DNA from: RGIG2206 sp045540915
GTDB lineage: Bacteria; Bacillota; Clostridia; Oscillospirales; Acutalibacteraceae
Reading direction: 5' to 3'
DNA: 13,697 nt
Assembly (NCBI GenBank): GCA_045540915.1
Contig: JAZQID010000160.1
Location: 1-13,697, forward strand
This document shows, piece after piece, positions 12,023 to 13,697 of the stretch. A program made the translations under genes and the position numbers. The notes beneath the pieces are model-generated. The model had not been told where the DNA came from. It worked only from the letters and a program-made list of their open reading frames with translations, and searched no databases. Numbering within the stretch: the first letter of the stretch is position 1; each line of letters starts with the position of its first letter.

Positions 12023-13697
12023 ATTTCTCGAATACGAATTTGCCATCCTTGTAGTCGCAGGTGACCGAGTCGCCTGATGAGATCTGCTTTTCGAGGATCT
12101 GCTCGCTGAGGGCGTCTTCGATGCGGCTTTGAATTGCGCGGCGAAGGGGTCTCGCGCCGTAAACTGCGTCGAAGCCCGCGTCGGCGATGGCCTGCACTGC
12201 GGCATCGGTAAAGGCGATGCTGATATCGAGGTCGTTGACCCTCTTGATAAGGGAGGAGAGCATCTTGTGGGCAATCTGCCTGATGTCCTCGCTCTGCAGT
12301 TTGCGGAAAACGATGATGTCGTCGACGCGGTTGAGGAATTCGGGTTTGAATTGCCTTTTAAGCTCCTCCATTACCCTTTCCTTGATGGACTCATCGTCGC
12401 TCGCAGAGGCCTCGCCGAAGCCGACCGAGGCCTTCTTCTCGGTTATCATACGGGCACCGACGTTGCTGGTCATAATGATGACGGTGTTTTTGAAGTTGAC
12501 GTGACGACCCTGTGAGTCGGTCAGTACACCGTCCTCAAGTATCTGCAGCATCATATTGAAGACGTCGGGATGCGCCTTTTCGATTTCATCGAAGAGCACC
12601 ACCGAGTAGGGCTTGCGGCGCACCTTTTCGGTCAGCTGACCGCCCTCGTCGTAACCGACGTAGCCGGGAGGGGAGCCGACCAGCTTTGACACCGTGTGCT
12701 TCTCCATATACTCCGACATATCGAGCTTGATTATAGCGTTTTCGTCGCCGAACATCGCCTCGGCAAGCGCGCGGCAAAGCTCGGTCTTGCCGACACCTGT
12801 GGGGCCGAGGAAGATGAAGGAGCCGATGGGGCGCTTGGGATCCTTGAGCCCGACACGTCCGCGGCGAATTGCCTTTGCAACGGCGGTGACTGCCTCGTTT
12901 TGACCGACGACACGCTCGTGCAGTATGCTCTCAAGTCGGAGCAGGCGCTCGCTTTCCTCTTCGGTAAGCTGCGCAACAGGAACTCCCGTCCAGCCCGAAA
13001 CGACCTGCGCGATCTCTTGCGGCGTGACTACGCCCGAGGTGCGTTCGCTGTCTTGTTGCCACTTTTCCTTGGCCTCATCAAGCTGAGAACGCAGTTCTTT
13101 TTCCTTGTCGCGAAGGGAAGCGGCACTTTCGAAATCCTGCGAATTTATGGCGTTTGTTTTTTCGTCGGAGATGTGCTTTATCTCGTCCTCGAGGGACTTC
13201 AGGTCGGTCGGCACCGTCATTGTGCGAAGCTTGACCCTCGAGGATGCCTCGTCGATGAGGTCGATAGCCTTGTCGGGCAGGAAGCGGTCACTGATATACC
13301 GCGATGAAAGCTGAACGGCGGCGGTCAGAGCCTCGTCGCTGATGCGCACCTTGTGATGCGCCTCGTATTTGTCGCGCAGTCCCTTGAGAATCTCGACTGC
13401 ATCCTCCTCCGTCGGCTCTCCGACGGTGAGAGGCTGGAAGCGGCGCTCAAGTGCCGAATCCTTTTCGATATACTTGCGGTACTCGTTGAGGGTGGTCGCG
13501 CCTATGACCTGCACCTCGCCGCGCGCAAGCTGGGGCTTGAGCATATTTGCGGCATCGGTCGACCCTTCGGCAGAGCCTGCGCCGACAAGGGTGTGAACCT
13601 CGTCGATAAAGAGGATGACGTCGGTCGCCTTGATGACCTCGTCGATGGCCGCCTTCACCCTTTCCTCAAAGTCACCACGGTACTTGGTGCCTGCCAC
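12021..13697 (-). CDS. clpC: ATP-dependent Clp protease ATP-binding subunit ClpC (5' end outside window)
   Basis: The C-terminal 558 residues of a two-ring AAA+ unfoldase that feeds substrates to ClpP. The frame is open at the right edge, and the edge GTG codes an internal Val of the conserved AGTKYRGDFEER segment, so the N-domain and first Walker A motif are outside. Visible are the first Walker B (ILFIDE, 28-33), the arginine-finger region (ALERRF, 82-87), a short middle region with a UVR-type motif (about 183-205), the second Walker A (GPTGVGKT, 298-305), Walker B (VVLFDE, 366-371), the ClpP-binding tripeptide VGF (425-427) and sensor 2 (GARPLRR, 514-520). The short middle region and VGF argue against ClpB. 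ClpE cannot be excluded without the N-terminus. No ctsR, mcsA or mcsB lies downstream. Confidence 0.93.
   Translation of the reverse strand: MAGTKYRGDFEERVKAAIDEVIKATDVILFIDEVHTLVGAGSAEGSTDAANMLKPQLARGEVQVIGATTLNEYRKYIEKDSALERRFQPLTVGEPTEEDAVEILKGLRDKYEAHHKVRISDEALTAAVQLSSRYISDRFLPDKAIDLIDEASSRVKLRTMTVPTDLKSLEDEIKHISDEKTNAINSQDFESAASLRDKEKELRSQLDEAKEKWQQDSERTSGVVTPQEIAQVVSGWTGVPVAQLTEEESERLLRLESILHERVVGQNEAVTAVAKAIRRGRVGLKDPKRPIGSFIFLGPTGVGKTELCRALAEAMFGDENAIIKLDMSEYMEKHTVSKLVGSPPGYVGYDEGGQLTEKVRRKPYSVVLFDEIEKAHPDVFNMMLQILEDGVLTDSQGRHVNFKNTVIIMTSNVGARMITEKKASVGFGEASASDDESIKERVMEELKRQFKPEFLNRVDDIIVFRKLQSEDIRQIAHKMLSSLIKRVNDLDISIAFTDAAVQAIADAGFDAVYGARPLRRAIQSRIEDALSEQILEKQISSGDSVTCDYKDGKFVFEK

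Noticed and set aside
11417..12274. A 285-residue leftward open frame over the rubrerythrin gene and clpC end
   Set aside because: It is antisense to the well-supported rubrerythrin gene and out of frame with clpC, and crosses the bidirectional terminator.
12696..13307. A 203-residue rightward open frame inside clpC
   Set aside because: It is antisense to conserved ClpC motifs, and has no promoter or ribosome binding site; long antisense frames are common in GC-richer genes.
1..13697. CRISPR arrays, insertion sequences, toxin-antitoxin or phage modules
   Set aside because: I saw no regularly spaced direct repeats, transposase or integrase gene, terminal inverted repeats with target duplication, or paired toxin gene. 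The small regulator at 3953-4153 has no toxin partner.

Overview
The window looks like a chromosomal segment of an anaerobic, low-to-moderate GC Bacillota (Clostridia; a gut Oscillospirales-type bacterium is my best guess). The reasons are a ClpC-type unfoldase with a UVR motif and a ClpP-binding loop, a rubrerythrin, a GH13 branching enzyme of the type shared by Clostridia and eukaryotes, AGGAGG-type ribosome binding sites, near-consensus sigma-A promoters and U-tailed hairpin terminators. The taxonomic call is an inference; there is no rRNA or other marker to fix it.

Layout. 1-63 (-): the first 21 codons of an RDD-type membrane protein running off the left edge, with a consensus promoter. 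64-335: non-coding, with an imperfect palindromic repeat and a small terminator-like hairpin. 336-974 and 1100-1639 (+): two AT-rich, unrecognised membrane or surface genes. 1828-3825 (+): 1,4-alpha-glucan branching enzyme. 3953-4153 (-): a small Cro/C1-type regulator, divergent from a lipoprotein gene (4273-4839) whose C-terminal part (4840-5148) is cut off by two in-frame TAA codons. 5256-6923 (-): SulP anion transporter with STAS domain and a TTG start. 7118-7528 (+): small lipoprotein. 7713-8987 (+): 4-TM protein with a long coiled-coil tail, not recognised. 9079-10242 (+): membrane-anchored PstS-like binding protein. 10349-11218 (+): xylose-isomerase-like TIM-barrel enzyme. 11336-11977 (+): rubrerythrin with rubredoxin-type metal sites at both ends. 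12021-13697 (-): C-terminal 558 residues of ClpC, running off the right edge.

How the genes fit together. There is no operon here: almost every gene has its own promoter (TATAAT close to the ribosome binding site) and most have their own terminator. In several gaps the terminator of one gene and the promoter of the next are packed so tightly that the -35 box lies in the hairpin's 3' arm. Glycogen branching, anion and phosphate-type binding, oxidative-stress defence (rubrerythrin) and protein quality control (ClpC) are housekeeping or stress functions set side by side, not one pathway.

The most interesting local unit is the divergent regulator/lipoprotein pair at 3953-5148. A perfect 11-bp inverted repeat covers the lipoprotein -10 box and the mirror position for the regulator, a 9-bp hairpin fills the 5' leader, and the lipoprotein gene is broken by two nonsense codons. 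I saw no CRISPR array, insertion sequence, intact tRNA or rRNA gene, or clear defence system.
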